From Hyphomicrobiales bacterium (GTDB lineage Bacteria > Pseudomonadota > Alphaproteobacteria > Micropepsales > Micropepsaceae), in assembly GCA_017849395.1 (NCBI GenBank), contig JAFIHO010000106.1:1-7603 (forward strand): a stretch of 7,603 nucleotides of DNA. The letters run 5' to 3'. Below, one piece after another: positions 6,289 to 7,603 of this stretch (position 1 is its first letter; the number at the start of each line of letters is the position of its first letter). The position numbers and the translations under genes are program-made. The notes beneath the pieces are model-generated. The model saw only the letters and a program-made list of their open reading frames with translations. It ran no database searches and was not told the origin of the DNA.

Positions 6289-7603
6289 TTAGTAGCCGAG
6301 ATAGGCGTTCACCTGCGCCGCGTCCATGCTCTGGACCTGGGTCGCGGTGAAGCCGGCTATCTGGGTCGCGTCCATCGAACTGATGGCCGTGCTGGTCAGA
6401 TTGTCGATCTGCGTGATCGTCAGCGCCCCGATCTGGGTAGCGGTGAAGGAGTCGATGTCCGTCGCCGTCAGGTTGGCGATGACGGTTCCCGACAGCGCCG
6501 CGATCTGCGTGGTCGCCAGGGCAGCGATCTGGGTGTCCTTCAACTCGCCAAAGTCGGTGACGCTCAGGCCCGCGATCTGCGCGGTGGTCACGCCCTTGAT
6601 CTGCGTGGTGTTCAGGCCCGCGATGCCGGTGGCGTCGATGGATGCGAAGTTGGTGGCCGACAGCGCGCCAAGCTGGCTGGCATTCAGCGCGGCGATCTGG
6701 GTGTTGGTCAGTTCCGCGAAGTCGTTTTCCGACAGCCCCTTCAACTGGCTGACGGTCAGGCCGCCGATCTGAGTCCCATTCAGCGCGGCGGCAGACGTCG
6801 CGTTCAGCGCCGACAGGTTGGTCGCCGACAGGGCCGCGATCTGGCTGCTGGTCATGCCCGCGATCTGCGTCTCGTCGATGGCCGCCAGGTTGGTGACGGT
6901 CAGGGCCGAAAGCTGGGTAGTGAACAGCATCCCGATCTGGGTCGAGGTGAGGTTACCCAGCGCCGTGCCGGTCAGGCCCGCAAGCTGCGTGGTGGTCACG
7001 CCCTTGAACTGGGTCGCATCCAGGCCCTTGATCTGCGTGGCGCTGAGACCCGACAAGCTGGTGGCCGACAGCGAACCGATCTGGCTGGCCGTGAGGGACG
7101 GTATCTGAGTGTCCTTCAGCGCGCCCAATGCGGTGGCGGTGAGGCCGGCAAGCTGCGTGGTGGTGACACCCTTCAACTGGGTGGCGTCCAGCGCGCCGAT
7201 GGCGGTGGTGCTGAGGGCCGAGAAGTTGGTGGCCGACAGGGCCGCGATCTGGCTGGCGCTCAGTTCCACGATCTGCGTGTCACGCAGTTCGCCCAAGTCG
7301 GTCGCGGTCAGACCCGCGATCTGGCTGGCGGTGATACCCTTCACCTGGGTCGCGTTCAGGCTTGCGATGCCGGTGGCGTCGATGGCCGAGAAGTTGGTGG
7401 CCGACAGAGACGCGATCTGGCTGGCGGTGAAGCCGCCGATCTGGGTATTGGTCAATTCGGCGAAATCGGTCGCCGACAGGCCCTTCAACTGATTGACGGT
7501 CAGGCCGCCCACTTGCGTCGCGTTGAGCGCGGCGGCAGAGGTGGCGTTCAGCGCCGACAGGTTGGTGGTCGACAGCGAGGCGATCTGGCTGGTCGTCAGG
7601 CCG
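6289..7603 (-). CDS. Large Ser/Thr-rich octapeptide-repeat protein (5' end beyond the window)
   Basis: The last 437 residues are visible; the frame is open to the right window edge. The GTG at 7510-7512 is an ordinary Val codon inside a repeat unit, not the start. From the first complete codon on, the protein is 54 consecutive 8-residue units plus a short tail, YLGY. The consensus is L-[ST]-A-T-Q-I-A-G. Unit position 1 is hydrophobic, position 4 is Thr in 42 and Ser in 8 of 54 units, and position 6 is Ile/Leu/Val/Phe in nearly all. About 27% of residues are Ser or Thr. There is no Cys, Trp or His, one Pro and one Arg. Such composition fits an elongated secreted or surface fibre or adhesin-like protein. 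The fold could be a narrow beta-solenoid or short helical turns ([ST]xx[QDN] also fits a helix N-cap). No secretion signal, RTX motif or membrane anchor is visible here, though an N-terminal one would be off-window. The neighbouring GT41 gene makes it a candidate glycosylation substrate, which is inference. The family is not recognised with certainty. Confidence 0.85.
   Translation of the reverse strand, partial: GLTTSQIASLSTTNLSALNATSAAALNATQVGGLTVNQLKGLSATDFAELTNTQIGGFTASQIASLSATNFSAIDATGIASLNATQVKGITASQIAGLTATDLGELRDTQIVELSASQIAALSATNFSALSTTAIGALDATQLKGVTTTQLAGLTATALGALKDTQIPSLTASQIGSLSATSLSGLSATQIKGLDATQFKGVTTTQLAGLTGTALGNLTSTQIGMLFTTQLSALTVTNLAAIDETQIAGMTSSQIAALSATNLSALNATSAAALNGTQIGGLTVSQLKGLSENDFAELTNTQIAALNASQLGALSATNFASIDATGIAGLNTTQIKGVTTAQIAGLSVTDFGELKDTQIAALATTQIAALSGTVIANLTATDIDSFTATQIGALTITQIDNLTSTAISSMDATQIAGFTATQVQSMDAAQVNAYLGY
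6520..6855 (-). repeat. Two further 56-residue super-repeats, a copy of 7264-7599 displaced by 744 bases
   Basis: Blocks 6688-6855 and 6520-6687 continue the 7-unit pattern. Taken together their 112 residues match the 112 residues of 7264-7599 at about 82 positions (73%), closer than most neighbouring blocks. Shared special units include LNATSAAA, LTV[NS]QLKG and IDATGIA[SG]. The displacement is 31 units, which is not a multiple of seven. Confidence 0.8.
6856..6927 (-). repeat. Three-unit partial super-repeat breaking the 7-unit phase
   Basis: Units LFTTQLSA, LTVTNLAA and IDETQIAG correspond to units 1-3 of a super-repeat, but the next unit (MTSSQIAA) starts a new super-repeat. The 8-residue frame is kept while the 7-unit phase jumps. 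This marks the likely junction of an in-frame duplication or deletion. Confidence 0.7.
6928..7599 (-). repeat. Four 168-bp (7-octapeptide, 56-residue) super-repeats
   Basis: Units 1-28, counted from the right, fall into four blocks: 7432-7599, 7264-7431, 7096-7263 and 6928-7095. Position by position the blocks share unit types. The second unit is LSATNFSA-like, the fourth L[ND]ATQxKG-like, the fifth VTTTQLAG-like, the sixth LTATDLGE-like and the seventh LKDTQI-like. At DNA level a 17-base run beginning at 6980 recurs exactly 168 bases further on at 7148. Confidence 0.85.

Larger units (their letters stand above)
6304..7599 (-). repeat. 54 tandem 24-bp units encoding octapeptides
   Basis: The coding sequence divides without a single indel into 54 units of 24 bases. 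Examples of encoded units are LSATQIKG, LTASQIGS, IDATGIAG and LKDTQIAA. Units diverge most at positions 2, 3, 7 and 8. Keeping an exact multiple of 24 bases while the codons diverge implies selection for the 8-residue period in the protein. The last nine units (6304-6519) are the most degenerate, as in a capping region. Confidence 0.95.

Noticed and set aside
6326..7492. Plus-strand frames encoding hydrophobic Val/Ala/Trp repeat proteins across the repeat gene
   Set aside because: The 24-base period keeps the antisense frame open automatically. Three separate pieces with no shared start or ribosome binding site argue against real genes.
7510..7512. GTG as the start codon of the repeat protein
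   Set aside because: The frame continues upstream to the window edge with four more complete repeat units, and the GTG is position 6 of a normal unit (LNATQVGG).
6304..7599. Regular 24-bp repeats as a CRISPR array
   Set aside because: Units are contiguous with no unique spacers, diverge at third codon positions and lie inside a continuous reading frame.
6289..7603. Ice-nucleation protein
   Set aside because: The period of eight is shared, but the AGYGSTLT-type consensus and 48-residue periodicity are absent; here the consensus is LSATQIAG with a 56-residue period.

Overview
The window is about 60% or more G+C and carries four genes, all on the minus strand. Codon use, the weak Shine-Dalgarno sites and the gene families (a bacterial SPINDLY-type GT41 glycosyltransferase, UDP-xylose synthase, a Thr/Gln repeat protein) suggest an alphaproteobacterium. 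That placement is an impression from the sequence, not a proof.

In the direction of transcription (right to left) the layout is as follows. (1) 7603 to 6289 is the 3' part of a large Ser/Thr-rich protein made almost wholly of an 8-residue repeat, itself organised in 7-unit (56-residue) super-repeats; its start lies outside the window. (2) 6288 to 6135 is an intergenic region with a GC-rich terminator hairpin and an AT-rich stretch that may hold a promoter. (3) 6134 to 2541 encodes a 1197-residue multidomain protein with N-terminal TPR-like helices, an O-GlcNAc-transferase-like (GT41) catalytic region, a second helical region and a second, GT-A-like glycosyltransferase domain with a DxD motif. 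(4) 2476 to 1484 encodes UDP-glucuronate decarboxylase (UDP-xylose synthase). (5) 1379 to beyond position 1 encodes a radical SAM protein fused to a GT2-like glycosyltransferase; it has no stop codon inside the window.

Genes 3 to 5 run in the same direction with gaps of 64 and 104 bases and look like one operon, although short hairpins lie in both gaps. They supply a nucleotide sugar (UDP-xylose), at least three predicted glycosyltransferase domains and a radical SAM enzyme. Directly upstream sits a protein that is about 27% Ser+Thr in regular array. The most interesting reading is a dedicated protein-glycosylation locus in which the repeat protein is the acceptor and the operon builds the glycan. 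The co-location and domains are visible; the substrate link is inference. No RNA gene, insertion sequence or CRISPR array is seen.
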